Source: Acididesulfobacillus acetoxydans (GTDB lineage: Bacteria > Bacillota > Desulfitobacteriia > Desulfitobacteriales > Desulfitobacteriaceae). Taken from it: a stretch of 64,000 nt of DNA. The stretch is from assembly GCF_900016645.1 (NCBI RefSeq), contig NZ_CDGJ01000078.1; one strand, 5' to 3'. Under the pieces are notes generated by a model that worked only from the letters and a program-made list of their open reading frames with translations, did not search any database and had not been told where the DNA came from. Within the stretch, counting starts at the first letter, position 1. Each line of letters opens with the position of its first letter. The position numbers and the translations under genes are program-made. Below, in pieces: positions 15,822-24,956 of the stretch.

Positions 15822-17261
15822 CTACCTCGCCTTTGGGTGTGAGCGGATGATTTCTCTGGCGATGGCGACACCGCAGGCACTGGCCTGAGCCAGGCCGCGC
15901 GTGATGCCCGCTCCGTCTCCTCCCGCATAGAGCCCGGCGATCTCGCTTTCGAACGCGCTCGTAAGCTTAGGCCGTGAAGAGTAGAATTTGGCTTCCACAC
16001 CGTAAAGGAGGGTATGCTCGGAGGCGATTCCCGGCGTCACTTTGTCTAAAGCCTCGATCATCTCTATAATACTTTTCATGGTGGAGTAGGGCAAGACCAG
16101 GCTCAAATTGCCGGGAACCGCTTCTTTGAGGGTTGGCTCGATAAAGCCCTCAGCGATGCGTTTTTCGGTGGAGCGCCGGCCCTTGAGAATGTCGCCATAG
16201 CGCTGGAGCAGCACGCTGCCGTTGGAGAGGTCATTGGCCAAACGGGAAATGAATTTGGCATATTCGGTTGGCTTGTTAAAGGGATAGGAAAAATGATGGG
16301 AGACGAGCAAGGCAAAATTGGTATTGGTGCTGCCAAGGTTCTTATCTCGGTAAGCATGGCCGTTGGCCAACATGACTCCGCTGTGGTTCTCGATCACCAC
16401 GTGGCCGGAAGGGTTACTGCAGAAACTGCGCACGGTGGTGCCCACGGAAGTGCGGTAGATGAACTTGCCCTCGTAGAGGTTCTCGTTGATGTCTTCCATG
16501 ATGGTATCCAGGGTTTCGATCCGCACCCCGACGTCCACCTGATTGCTGGTCATTTCCAGGCCGTATTTTCTCAGAGCGGCGGCCAGCCATTCGGAGCCGT
16601 CCCGGCCGGGCACGGCGACAACACAGGGCGCATAGAAAGAGTTTCCCCCGACGGTTGAAACTCCTTTGATCCTGAGGGTCCCTTCTTCGTCCCCGACCAG
16701 GAGGTCGGTGACGGTCGTCTCAAAGATCATGTCGACCTTGGGTTTGAGAAATTCGTAAATATCCTTTTGAATTTCCAGGTTTTGCTCAGTGCCCAGATGT
16801 CTCACTTGGGCGCGCAGGAGCTTAAGCCCCGCGGCCAATCCCCGGCGTTCGATTTCTTTGACCGCCTGAGTGGTAGGGTCGGTCAAAGGAGCGCTGGCCC
16901 CGTGTTTCAGGTTGATGTCATCGACATATTTGATCAGGCTGAGAACTTCGGAAGGAGACCTGTATTCGGTCAACCAGCCCCCAAACTCCGTCGTGATGTT
17001 GAATTTGCCGTCCGAATAAGCGCCGGCTCCCCCAAATCCGTTCGTGATCGAACAGGCAGGCGAACAGCCCGCTGCTTCTTTCAGTTTGTTGGGCGGGGGG
17101 CACTTGGCAAGGGTCTTTTTGAGAATGGGACAGTTGCGGTGATAGATGTCGCGCCCTTTTTCGATCAGCAGAACGGATAATTGAGGGGCTTTTTGGCTGA
17201 GTTCGTAACAAGTAAAGATCCCGGCGGGGCCTGCTCCCACCACGATGACGTCATAGTCCAT
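15822..17261 (-). CDS. FAD-dependent dehydrogenase (COG2509-like)
   Basis: A 479-residue flavoprotein. It opens with the dinucleotide-binding fold YDVIVVGAGPAGIFTCYELS, followed by IEKGRDI and the cysteine-containing KCPPPNK...GCSPACSI and FGGAGAYSDGKFN stretches that mark this uncharacterised dehydrogenase group. It ends with an FAD-closing GLYAGGDGAGITRGLAQAS segment. The physiological substrate is unknown. ATG 17261 (MDYDVIVV) has AGAAGGA about a dozen bases upstream; the longer frame to 17357 lacks a ribosome site. It is followed by the 11-bp repeat region and converges on no gene. Confidence 0.85.
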   Translation of the reverse strand: MDYDVIVVGAGPAGIFTCYELSQKAPQLSVLLIEKGRDIYHRNCPILKKTLAKCPPPNKLKEAAGCSPACSITNGFGGAGAYSDGKFNITTEFGGWLTEYRSPSEVLSLIKYVDDINLKHGASAPLTDPTTQAVKEIERRGLAAGLKLLRAQVRHLGTEQNLEIQKDIYEFLKPKVDMIFETTVTDLLVGDEEGTLRIKGVSTVGGNSFYAPCVVAVPGRDGSEWLAAALRKYGLEMTSNQVDVGVRIETLDTIMEDINENLYEGKFIYRTSVGTTVRSFCSNPSGHVVIENHSGVMLANGHAYRDKNLGSTNTNFALLVSHHFSYPFNKPTEYAKFISRLANDLSNGSVLLQRYGDILKGRRSTEKRIAEGFIEPTLKEAVPGNLSLVLPYSTMKSIIEMIEALDKVTPGIASEHTLLYGVEAKFYSSRPKLTSAFESEIAGLYAGGDGAGITRGLAQASACGVAIAREIIRSHPKAR

Positions 17262-17417
17262 AAAAATAATATCCTTCTTTCCGCCAAGAGTTATACTCCG
17301 AATTTTTGACCGGTAAGTTGCAGCCTGGCAATCATTTTCAGGCTCCGGCAGTGACACTACCCCCGGATAGGTACCATCTGTTCCTGAAATAGCGGGTCTT
17401 GGAGCGCGTCATGCTCT

Positions 17418-18674
17418 TCAGGAATCCTGGGAACGGAGGTGTTTAGGGGCCGGGTTAGGGAGTCTGGGGGGCAAGCCGAGAGCCCAGACCGCCAGACTGA
17501 GGAGAACCATGGCGCTCCCGGCCGCGCTGACCCCCGGCCATTGCCAAGTGCTCCAGGCGAAGGCTCCCAGCCATGACCCCAGGGCTCCGCCGAGGAAGTA
17601 AGTCACCATATAAACCGTATTGAGCCGGTTTTTCGCTTCCGGGAGCAAACGGTAGATGCGGGCCTGGTTAGAGATCTGGGCGGACTGTACACCCAGATCG
17701 AGGAGAATCACGCCCAGAATCAACCCCCAAATCTCCTTGCCCGCCAGGGAAAAAACGACAAAAGCCAGGAGGGTGATCAAGGCGGACATCCCTGCCACCC
17801 GGCGGGCGCTGTCGCTTTCCGGCCGCGCCCGGGAGCGGCGGGATGACCCCGGTTTTTTGTCAGCCAAACGGCCGGCTAAGGGTGCGGCGGCTGCTCCGGT
17901 GACACCTGCCAGACCGAAGAGCCCGGCGGCCTGGGCTCCCAGATGATAAGGGGGTTGTCTGAGGAGGAAGACCAAGGTTGTCCAAAAAGCGCTGAAAGCG
18001 CCAAAAAGCAGGCCTCCCATTACAGAGGCTTCACGCAAGACGGGTTCGGCTAAGATCAAATTGCGAAAAGAGCGGAAGAGTTGGGAATAGCTCAGAGAGA
18101 CGGAAGGTTTGCTTTGCGGCAGGCCCAGGCGCAGAAAGAGGGCCAGGCCGAACATGAGGCCGGCACCGATGATATACATGGCTCTCCAATTAAGATGCTC
18201 TCCGACCAGACCGCTGACGGTGCGGGCCAGGAGAATGCCGAAGAGAAGGCCGCTCATTACTGTTCCCACGACTGTGCCCTGTTCGCCGGGAGCTGCCAGC
18301 TGGACCGCGAAGGGGACGATGAGTTGCGGAACAACCGTCGTGGCCCCGAGAAGAAAACTCATAAGGCTGAGAAGGGTGAGATTCGGCGCCGCCGCAACTC
18401 CGATCAGGGCCAGAGTAACGACCAGGAGCAGTGCGACAATGAGGAAACGCCTTTCCATCAGGTCTCCTAAGGGGACAAAGAGAAAAAGCCCCAAGGCATA
18501 GCCCATTTGAGTGAGCACGGGAATTCCGCCGATAGCGCGCGCTGAGACGTGGAGGGAGACCGCCATGTCGGCCAAGAGGGGCTGGCTGTAATAAAGATTA
18601 GCCACCGAGAGCGCACAAGCGAGAGCCATGAGCCGCAACAAACGGCGGGAGAGGGGTTTTCGGCCGGTTCTCAT
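17418..18674 (-). CDS. MFS transporter (multidrug/metabolite exporter-like)
   Basis: A 418-residue protein with 12 predicted membrane segments. The family signature between segments 2 and 3 is present as FLFVPLGDLMERRFLI. The middle loop carries a basic, Ser/Arg-rich insert (KKPGSSRRSRARPESDSARR). ATG 18674 (MRTGRKPLSRR) is preceded by GGAG with a seven-base gap. Relatives include sugar, arabinose-polymer and drug exporters; the substrate cannot be predicted. An extended -10 lies about 90 bases upstream. Confidence 0.85.
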   Translation of the reverse strand: MRTGRKPLSRRLLRLMALACALSVANLYYSQPLLADMAVSLHVSARAIGGIPVLTQMGYALGLFLFVPLGDLMERRFLIVALLLVVTLALIGVAAAPNLTLLSLMSFLLGATTVVPQLIVPFAVQLAAPGEQGTVVGTVMSGLLFGILLARTVSGLVGEHLNWRAMYIIGAGLMFGLALFLRLGLPQSKPSVSLSYSQLFRSFRNLILAEPVLREASVMGGLLFGAFSAFWTTLVFLLRQPPYHLGAQAAGLFGLAGVTGAAAAPLAGRLADKKPGSSRRSRARPESDSARRVAGMSALITLLAFVVFSLAGKEIWGLILGVILLDLGVQSAQISNQARIYRLLPEAKNRLNTVYMVTYFLGGALGSWLGAFAWSTWQWPGVSAAGSAMVLLSLAVWALGLPPRLPNPAPKHLRSQDS

Positions 18675-18763
18675 GTCTAAACTCCAATGTAAGAAATTTG
18701 TCTTATTGCCCCCAAACAAGGGGCTTACGGCGAATATTGTTTCATCCATTGCGGGACCCTCTC

Positions 18764-18772
18764 ATTATATCA
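18764..18772 (-). promoter_or_regulatory. Extended -10 element for the MFS gene (TGATATAAT)
   Basis: On the minus strand TGA precedes a perfect TATAAT. No clear -35 is seen. It is the only strong promoter-like element upstream of the transporter gene. Confidence 0.5.
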
Positions 18773-18904
18773 CAATCCCGGCCGATTTACCGAGAGTCAG
18801 TTGTCGGGCCGGCTAAGCAAGCGGGCTAAAGAACTCGCCATTCTCAGGAGTTTTTAACCCCTAAAGGGTCACAAAGCAGTCATTGCAAATGGTGTATTTG
18901 GGGT

Positions 18905-18933
18905 TTGACAACTGCATCCGCTTCGGGTATGAT
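18905..18933 (+). promoter_or_regulatory. Sigma-A promoter of tRNA-Gln
   Basis: A perfect TTGACA (18905-18910), a 17-base spacer, and TATGAT (18928-18933). The tRNA begins 15 bases further on. Confidence 0.85.
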
Positions 18934-18947
18934 AATAACGTCGGTAA

Positions 18948-19023
18948 TGGGGTGTCGCCAAGCGGTAAGGCACCAGACTCTGACTCTGGCATTTCGTTGG
19001 TTCGAATCCAGCCACCCCAGCCA
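18948..19023 (+). tRNA. tRNA-Gln (anticodon CTG)
   Basis: A 76-base cloverleaf. The acceptor stem TGGGGTG pairs with CACCCCA, discriminator G and an encoded CCA end at 19021-19023. The anticodon stem CCAGA/TCTGG encloses CTCTGAC, putting CTG at positions 34-36, which reads glutamine CAG codons. The T arm carries GGTTCGAATCC. It has its own consensus promoter. Confidence 0.95.
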
Positions 19024-19133
19024 AATTTTATTGCTGTTTTTTGCCGCAAGAGGATGTGCCGGCAGGGTCTTATGCTTGGGACCTGCCTGAGGCTGTTAGA
19101 GGTTTATATCAGGCTGTGGGAGTCGAAACCGGA

Positions 19134-19166
19134 GAAGCCCCTTTGCTTTTTGAGTAAAGGGGCTTC
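19134..19166 (+). terminator. Stem-loop downstream of tRNA-Gln
   Basis: GAAGCCCCTTT and AAAGGGGCTTC form an 11-base perfect stem with an 11-base loop rich in T. There is no T-tract after it, so its terminator role is likely but not certain. Confidence 0.5.
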
Positions 19167-19179
19167 AGATGTTCGCGCC

Positions 19180-19300
19180 GGCTCGTGTGCTTGCAGTAAA
19201 CTCGTGTGTTTACGCAAGCTCGCGTGGTTACACTAACTGTGGTTACACCGACTGATGAAGGTACTAACGTACGCGGTTGCACTAACTCCTGACCGAAGTG
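19180..19300. repeat. Degenerate ~20-bp tandem repeats
   Basis: Loosely repeated units of the type GTAAACTCGTGTGTTTAC, CTCGCGTGGTTACACTAA and TGTGGTTACACCGACT follow one another between the tRNA terminator and the secreted repeat protein. They resemble, at unit level, the array at 63127-63330. Confidence 0.5.
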
Positions 19301-19411
19301 TGTGCAAGTGCTTATCCATCAAATCTTAAGACTTTGCTTGCATTCCTTTAAGAACAGGTGGTTATAATGCTAGCGTGGCCACAAAAAAATGTTAAAGGGG
19401 GAATTGCTGGC

Positions 19412-20206
19412 ATGAAGTTGCCGAGATTTGCACTGGTCGGTGTCCTCACACTGGCAGTAACCGTTGCTGCGGCCGGGGTGGCCGCCGCTTCCACAGGTGT
19501 GCCGAATCTACCCGGGCAAAACGCGGCTTCGGTGAGTCCGCCTGTCGTTCATGCGGGACCCCAGAAAAGCCAACATTTCAAGCGCGATTGTCCTTTCGTT
19601 CTGGGGGCAGTCGCCGGAATTCTCGGGGTACAGCCTCAGGAACTAAAGACGGAATTACAGGGCGGCAAGAGCCTGAAGGATGTGGCTGCCGCCAAGGGCA
19701 TGGATTCGGCAACCCTGGCCGGGAAATTACAGGCGGCCTGGGCCGAGAAGATAGACTCTGCGGTCAAGAGCGGCAGGCTCGAAGCGCAAAAAGCGGAGGC
19801 CACTAAAGCCAAGCTGTCCGCAAGGATTGAGTCTGTCATCTCAAAACCATGGGAGTGCAAGGGGACCGGGTCCTCTCAAGCTCAAAGGACTCCGTTTTCT
19901 GCGGCCAGGCATGCCGGGATGTTCCGGGGAATGCGCGACCAGGTGCAAAGTCTTCTCGGGCTGGATTCCGTCCAACTTAAAGCGGCTTTAGAGGGTGGGA
20001 AGTCTTTGGCTCAGCTGGCCCAGGAGAAAGGGATAGCGCAGAAAACTTTGGAAAGCAAGATCCGGGAAACGCTCTCTGCCAACCTTGACCAAGCTGTAAG
20101 AGACGGAAAACTGTCGCCTGAAGCAGCCGCCCAGGTGAAGGCGGACTTACCGCAGTGGGTGAAAATGATGGTGACCGGGGAGCACAGTGGGAGAAGGAAC
20201 TCCTGA
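19412..20206 (+). CDS. Secreted protein with two internal ~65-residue repeats, unknown function
   Basis: A 264-residue protein starting MKLPRFALVGVLTLAVTVAA, a signal peptide with likely cleavage near AAAS. Two homologous domains follow. The first has LGVQPQELKTELQGGKSLKD and LQAAWAEKIDSAVKSGRLEA; the second has LGLDSVQLKAALEGGKSLAQ and IRETLSANLDQAVRDGKLSP. Each is predicted as helices with a GKSL..(L/V)A..KG turn. I do not know an assigned function; similar repeats occur in secreted proteins of Clostridia and Actinobacteria. ATG 19412 follows AAAGGGGGA by ten bases. A TATAAT at 19363 may be its -10. Confidence 0.7.
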   Translation: MKLPRFALVGVLTLAVTVAAAGVAAASTGVPNLPGQNAASVSPPVVHAGPQKSQHFKRDCPFVLGAVAGILGVQPQELKTELQGGKSLKDVAAAKGMDSATLAGKLQAAWAEKIDSAVKSGRLEAQKAEATKAKLSARIESVISKPWECKGTGSSQAQRTPFSAARHAGMFRGMRDQVQSLLGLDSVQLKAALEGGKSLAQLAQEKGIAQKTLESKIRETLSANLDQAVRDGKLSPEAAAQVKADLPQWVKMMVTGEHSGRRNS

Positions 20207-20246
20207 CAAGTGTATCCTGAAGCGGCTTAACCGGGTATTGCCCACG

Positions 20247-20281
20247 GGAGGGCCATCGGTCTCGGAGGCTGGTGGCCCTCC
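20247..20281 (+). terminator. Stem-loop after the secreted repeat protein
   Basis: GGAGGGCCATC pairs with GGTGGCCCTCC (one G-T pair) across a 13-base loop. The tail is only weakly T-rich. The following 240 bases to the GtrA promoter show no gene. Confidence 0.55.
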
Positions 20282-20525
20282 GCTTATTCCCCGGCAAGGC
20301 GGCACGGTTCACTGCGCCGGCAGCAGCAGAGCCTGTCGGTGAAAGTCCGGCCGGGCGGACCATGGCGAGCCCGGGATAGGCGATGTTTCAAAGTTACTCT
20401 TTAACGAGCGTGTACTGCAAAGCCGCCTGTTGACCTAAGAACGCCGAGAAGCGCAAAGAAGGTAAGTGGGCTGGTAACGTTTCCCCGCGAGGACATCACG
20501 AAAAGATTAAGTTGGGTTGCAGATG

Positions 20526-20534
20526 TGCTATAAT
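20526..20534 (+). promoter_or_regulatory. Extended -10 promoter of the GtrA-like gene (TGCTATAAT)
   Basis: TGC immediately precedes a perfect TATAAT (20529-20534). The next start codon is 140 bases downstream. Confidence 0.6.
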
Positions 20535-20675
20535 GAAGATAAAGATTCGAGTCGGCCTGGGGATCGTCCGGCAGACATTGAAAATCAACATAAGATCTTC
20601 ACGGTTTTTTGGTCAGGTGCTAAAAAGTTTCGGTTACAATTAAGACGGAGAAGATCTTCTGAAAGGATGTCGGCG

Positions 20676-21221
20676 ATGTCGTCCGCATTAACCGGGAATG
20701 AAAATCTAGAGGCGGAAATGGAGTCGGGTGTGCGGAAAAACCGTTGGCCGGCCGTGTGGCCGGCGTCAACAAAAAGGACTTTTAAATATTATCCCGGGCA
20801 GATTGTCCAATTTCTGGTGGTGGGAGGGCTGAACGCCGTCATCGACATCGGAATGTTGGATTTGATCCTCTACATTTGGCCGACGACCAATGACGGACTT
20901 TTAATCCTATTTAACACTTTCGCCTATACTTTAGCGATTCTGAACAGTTATATCTGGAATTCCCGGATCACTTTCCGCCAGCACGCCCGTCAGGATATCC
21001 GGGAAAAAGCTTATTTCCTGATCCAAGCGGGAATCAGTTTGTTTCTCAGCAATTTCACCTTTCTTACGGCTTTCCATGAACTCACAGCTCTGGATTTGCC
21101 CAACTGGGTTGTGCAGAATGCGGCAAAAGCTTTGGCCATGGCGATTCCTTCCACGGCCAGTTTTCTCTTCATGAAGTATTGGGTTTTTCGCCGTTCCGGG
21201 CGCCGGGTGAAGAAACCATAG
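20676..21221 (+). CDS. GtrA-like family membrane protein
   Basis: A 181-residue protein with a hydrophilic 40-residue N-terminus and four membrane segments. The GtrA signature is clear: QIVQFLVVGGLNAVIDIGML in the first segment and a NSYIWNSRITF motif between segments 2 and 3. Members are thought to move lipid-linked sugars across the membrane or assist cell-surface polysaccharide assembly. I use ATG 20676 with GAAAGGAT nine bases upstream. The longer in-frame start at 20517 precedes the promoter's transcription start. No glycosyltransferase is adjacent, so the partner is unknown. Confidence 0.82.
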   Translation: MSSALTGNENLEAEMESGVRKNRWPAVWPASTKRTFKYYPGQIVQFLVVGGLNAVIDIGMLDLILYIWPTTNDGLLILFNTFAYTLAILNSYIWNSRITFRQHARQDIREKAYFLIQAGISLFLSNFTFLTAFHELTALDLPNWVVQNAAKALAMAIPSTASFLFMKYWVFRRSGRRVKKP

Positions 21222-21271
21222 GCTCGGGAATTTTAGGGGGCGGAAATTTAGGTGAGGTTGGAAGCGGGGTA

Positions 21272-21318
21272 CGTAAGACTCCCACTTGTAGAAGTGGGAG
21301 TCTTACGCTTTGGATAAA
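21272..21318 (+). repeat. Dispersed hairpin element, copy a
   Basis: CGTAAGACTCCCACTT, loop GTAG, AAGTGGGAGTCTTACG is a perfect 16-base stem followed by CTTTGGAT. It shares the core and tail with copies at 35879, 45414, 49704 and 58782. At this spot it may also end the gtrA transcript. Confidence 0.75.
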
Positions 21319-21362
21319 GGGAAAGCCTCAGGTGAGCGCCAGGCTTTCCCGAGGCTTTTTCT
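21319..21362 (+). terminator. Rho-independent terminator
   Basis: GGGAAAGCCT and AGGCTTTCCC form a ten-base stem; GAGGCTTTTTCTT follows. It ends transcription after the GtrA-like gene and faces the convergent permease gene. Confidence 0.8.
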
Positions 21363-21446
21363 TCCCCGACTCGTTCTTAATCAATCCGTTGTGATCTCAA
21401 GTTTTCTCTCCTGACGTCCGGCGTAGCGAGGGAGTCCGTGTGCGGC

Positions 21447-23060
21447 TCAGCGCGCCACTTGTTTGCCGCCTTGCTCGGCGACAATTTCTTGGATTTCCGG
21501 AGTAGAGTAGGCACTGGCATTAGCCCAGAGAAAGAAGATGACGCCACCGACCACGCACACCAATTGGTCCATGGGATACTTAATAACATCCGTTCCGCCA
21601 AATTTCGCGCTGCCCAAACGGCTGAGAGCCAGTATGAACAGCATGTAAACGATTAGCCAGACGCCGGCTTTGATATTCTTACTCATGCCTTTGCGCAACT
21701 CGGGCCGTGCAATCAAGAAACCGGCAAAAATAATGAGCCCGAAGAGATTACAAAGCATAACCACCGAAACTGCTGACCAGCTGCTCCAATAAATGACAAG
21801 GGTACCGACTACGAAAGCGATGCCGGCCACGAGCGGCAATGCTTTCAGAGCGAAGGGACGGTGCAGTTTGGGCGCCGTGCGCCGCAGAGCCATGACGCTG
21901 ACCGGTCCGATCATATAAGTGAAAACCACGGCATTGGAAAGCACTCCGACTAATTTGCCCCAGGAAGGAAAGGGAGCGGTCCAAACAATAGCGAGCACTA
22001 AGGTGAACCAGAGAGCGGCACGGGGTACTCCGGCTCTGGGATCCACTTTTTTAAATACTTTCCACCAAAAACCATTTTCGGATTGGGCCATGACCAGACG
22101 GGAAGTGGTCCCCATATAAATGTTTCCGGTTCCGAAAGGCGATATGACCGCATCTGCAAAGATGATAGCAGCCAGCCAGTTGAAGCTAAGCAATAGGGCT
22201 ATTTCAGCAAATGGGGAGCTGAAGTTGATGTGGCCCCAGCCTTTTGCCATAATCTGGGCTGGCAAGGCACCGATGAACACGGTCTGCAACAAAATGTAAA
22301 GCACGATGCCGATGCCGATGGCCATACCTATGGCTAAAGGAATGTCCCGCTGGGGATTTTTGGCTTCGCCGGACATGACCACGGCTTGCCTGAAGCCAAA
22401 ATAGGAAAAGACAACGCCACCGGAAGAGATAGCGGCGAAAACACCGGGCAAACCAAAGGGAGCAAATCCGTGTGAGCTGAGGTTGCCGGGCTGAAACTGG
22501 GTGAAGAGAACGATGAGAGTTAAGACCGGGGTAAGAAATTTTAGGGCCGTGATCAGGGTGTTGCTGCGGGCGAAAGCCTTAACGCTGAGATAATTCAGGA
22601 AGAAAAATATGACACATAGTAGAGCCCCGACAATCCAGCCGATCCCGGTCATTGCATTGGTCGTGCTGTTAAAGAGCCACGGGGCATAATAACTGGCATA
22701 CTGAACAGCTGCTTCCGCTTCAATCGCGATTACCATGGAATCGGCAAGGATAAGAGCAAAGGCCATGATGTAGCTGACGAAACTCCCGTGGGAATACTGG
22801 GAATAACGAACGAGTCCTCCGGATTCCGGTAACATGGATCCTAACTCCGCGTAGACCAAGGCAATGAACAGAACCATAACACCACCGATTACCCAGGAGA
22901 AAATTGCGGCCGGACCGGCAATATTGCCGGCTTTCTGGGAGCCGAGCAGCCAGCCGGAGCCGATGATGGCACCCAAACCCATCATCGTTAAATCGAGCAG
23001 ACCGAGTTCCCTTTTGAGTCCTTGCCTCATGCGCGCGCTTTGTCCCGCCTTGGCGGACAA
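21447..23060 (-). CDS. APC-superfamily amino acid permease
   Basis: A 537-residue membrane protein with about 14 hydrophobic segments. The first segment carries LTMMGLGAIIGSGWLLGSQK, the GxG unwound substrate site of APC transporters, followed by an ELGSMLPESGGLVRYSQY loop. It imports an amino acid with H+ or exchanges it; the substrate is not evident. TTG 23060 has GAGGTGG six bases upstream, but ATG 23030 (MRQGLKRE) is also possible. Its promoter is probably the TATAAT on the minus strand at 23222-23227. Confidence 0.85.
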   Translation of the reverse strand: MSAKAGQSARMRQGLKRELGLLDLTMMGLGAIIGSGWLLGSQKAGNIAGPAAIFSWVIGGVMVLFIALVYAELGSMLPESGGLVRYSQYSHGSFVSYIMAFALILADSMVIAIEAEAAVQYASYYAPWLFNSTTNAMTGIGWIVGALLCVIFFFLNYLSVKAFARSNTLITALKFLTPVLTLIVLFTQFQPGNLSSHGFAPFGLPGVFAAISSGGVVFSYFGFRQAVVMSGEAKNPQRDIPLAIGMAIGIGIVLYILLQTVFIGALPAQIMAKGWGHINFSSPFAEIALLLSFNWLAAIIFADAVISPFGTGNIYMGTTSRLVMAQSENGFWWKVFKKVDPRAGVPRAALWFTLVLAIVWTAPFPSWGKLVGVLSNAVVFTYMIGPVSVMALRRTAPKLHRPFALKALPLVAGIAFVVGTLVIYWSSWSAVSVVMLCNLFGLIIFAGFLIARPELRKGMSKNIKAGVWLIVYMLFILALSRLGSAKFGGTDVIKYPMDQLVCVVGGVIFFLWANASAYSTPEIQEIVAEQGGKQVAR

Positions 23061-23597
23061 AGCAATCCACCTCTCTTCCTTTTTTGGATTTTTTTTAATA
23101 ATACAACTTCTACTTCTGGAATAGAACATTGTATTAATACGGGCTGGGATTTTAATAAAGGAAAGGGGTTTAATAAACTGGGTAATTCAAGTTGTTCGCG
23201 ATAATTCTATATTTTGAATTGATTATACACCGTCTTGCGACAAAAGGGAACAGGGTTTGGCAAGAAGTTTTACAAAACAGCAGACTTTTTTTCGACACTA
23301 TTGTTATACAATTTTGCTCTTAAAAATATACGATAGGCGAACAGGACGGTATACGAGAAAAACAGTCATCGACGATCCGTTCGGGCAGGGTTGCGGTAAG
23401 CACACGGGCTTTAGTTGCGAGAAAGAAAATGGCGGTGCAAGACGGCGGAGCGCGGATTGCTTCCATACAATTGCGCACGGGCAGGGTGGTGATCCCGGTT
23501 TCGCCTGCTCGTCCCCTATCCTTGGCCGAAAAATTGTGGTAAAATCTTGTGGGTGACAAGCCCGGAAATGTACGTCAGTAGAAAGGAGTTCACAGCT
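23061..23597. other. Divergent intergenic region between permease and pepQ
   Basis: The left 200 bases are AT-rich and contain a minus-strand TATAAT (23222-23227) suited to the permease. The right part is GC-rich and carries a plus-strand frame (23257-23556) whose Cys/Arg/Gly-rich translation looks like chance. An extended -10 lies at its right end. Confidence 0.5.
23537..23545 (+). promoter_or_regulatory. Extended -10 element upstream of pepQ (TGGTAAAAT)
   Basis: TGG precedes TAAAAT; the pepQ start is 53 bases downstream. No strong -35 is visible. Confidence 0.5.
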
Positions 23598-24674
23598 ATG
23601 GAACTTGTGACAGAAAGCCGCCTGGATAAGCTGCGCAAAAGGATGGAGATAGAGGGGCTTGAGGGATTTGTGAGCGTGCGGCCGGAAAATCTTCGCTATC
23701 TGAGCGGATTTTCCGGGGGGGAAGGGACAGTGCTCATCCTGCCGGACCGTACTTATCTCTTGACCGATTTTCGCTACATAGAACAGGCGTCCGGTGAAGC
23801 CCCGGGGTTTGAGATTGTAAGGGTGGCGGCGGATCCGTTCGCTCCGTTGACGGACCTGGGACAGGGGGCCAAGCGGGTCGGCTTCGAAGGGGATTTTGTC
23901 ACCCATGACACCTATCTTAAGCTGGCGGAGCACTTGCCTCAGTGCGAACTCATGTCCCGGCCGGAGTTGATCAACGATCTTCGTGCGGTTAAGGATGAGG
24001 AGGAAATCGGTCGGATCCGCCGGGCTGTACGGGCGGCTGATCAAGCCTTTGACGCGATCTTGGCCAAACTCGCCGTGGGCCAGAAGGAAGAAGAGATATC
24101 CTTGGAATTGGAATTTGCTATGCGCCGCGCGGGCGCCAGCGGCCGTTCCTTTGATTTCATTGTGGCGTCCGGTCCGAGGGGGGCTCTGCCGCACGGAACC
24201 GCCAGCTCCAAGCGGGTCGAACAGGGAGAGTTTTTAACCCTTGATTTCGGAGCCGTCCTGGCGGGGTATTGTTCTGACATTACGCGAACCGTTGTTTTCG
24301 GGGAGCCGGATGAGAAACAGAGGGAGATTTACGAAGTGGTTCTCAAGGCCCAACTTGCGGGCATCCGGGCGGTGAAGCCCGGGGTCACGGGCCGGGATGT
24401 GGATGCGGTGGCTCGCGGGATCATCGCGGAGGCAGGCTACGGTGAGTATTTCGGGCACGGCTTGGGACATTCTGTGGGCTTGGCCATCCATGAAGGGCCG
24501 AACCTGAACACGCGGGAGGAACGGCTTCTGCAGCCGGGGAACGTGGTCACGGTAGAACCGGGCATTTATATTCCCGGCTGGGGTGGCGTGCGGATAGAGG
24601 ATATGGTCGTCGTCACGGAAGAGGGATGCGAGATCCTGACCCAGGCTCCCAAGGATCTGATCATTATTCAGTAG
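23598..24674 (+). CDS. pepQ: Xaa-Pro aminopeptidase / prolidase (M24B)
   Basis: A 358-residue creatinase-fold metallopeptidase cleaving peptides at proline. The C-terminal pita-bread domain has the five metal ligands in order: Asp in LDFGAVLAGYCSD, Asp in SDITRTV, His in GHGLGHSVGLAIHEGP, Glu in VTVEPGIYIPG and Glu in VRIEDMVVV. The N-terminal domain contains VRPENLRYLSGFSGGEGTVL. ATG 23598 lies ten bases after AAAGGAG. The order pepQ-efp-spoIIIA is conserved in Clostridia. Confidence 0.9.
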   Translation: MELVTESRLDKLRKRMEIEGLEGFVSVRPENLRYLSGFSGGEGTVLILPDRTYLLTDFRYIEQASGEAPGFEIVRVAADPFAPLTDLGQGAKRVGFEGDFVTHDTYLKLAEHLPQCELMSRPELINDLRAVKDEEEIGRIRRAVRAADQAFDAILAKLAVGQKEEEISLELEFAMRRAGASGRSFDFIVASGPRGALPHGTASSKRVEQGEFLTLDFGAVLAGYCSDITRTVVFGEPDEKQREIYEVVLKAQLAGIRAVKPGVTGRDVDAVARGIIAEAGYGEYFGHGLGHSVGLAIHEGPNLNTREERLLQPGNVVTVEPGIYIPGWGGVRIEDMVVVTEEGCEILTQAPKDLIIIQ

Positions 24675-24931
24675 AGAGACCGGTATTTGGCGCAAGGATC
24701 GGTCCCGTTTTCTGGGTACCACTGCTCAGGCCGCTTTCTTTCGGGCACGCTATTTGCTTCGCCAGCGGCTATGAACAAGTCAAAGTCAATACGTGTCCTG
24801 AGCAGGCTGCTTGCGGAGCGCGCTAAGCCCGTGGGGGGGAAGGATTCCGGCCATGCTGGGATATCCTCGAGCGGCCCGGGAATCCATAGACGGCGGTCCC
24901 GGCGGTGAGCTTTGTTTTTTTGCGAAGTTGA

Positions 24932-24956
24932 GAATTGTACAATTGGAATTGTACAA
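24932..24956. repeat. Direct repeat GAATTGTACAA x2 (14-bp period)
   Basis: GAATTGTACAA occurs at 24932-24942 and 24946-24956, and the first copy is part of the palindrome AATTGTACAATT (24933-24944). It stands in the 410-base gap between pepQ and efp, about 130 bases upstream of efp. That gap has no other recognisable gene. A regulator site is possible. Confidence 0.6.

Noticed and set aside
20282..20500. Cobalamin riboswitch or group II intron piece
   Set aside because: Only a GGTGAAAGTCCGG stretch is reminiscent; the other conserved boxes and stems are missing.
23257..23556. Plus-strand 99-codon ORF before pepQ
   Set aside because: No ribosome site, biased Cys/Arg/Gly composition, and it overlaps the pepQ promoter.
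23304..24194. 296-codon minus-strand ORF opposite pepQ
   Set aside because: Shadow frame with no ribosome site; it overlaps the catalytic gene and its promoter.
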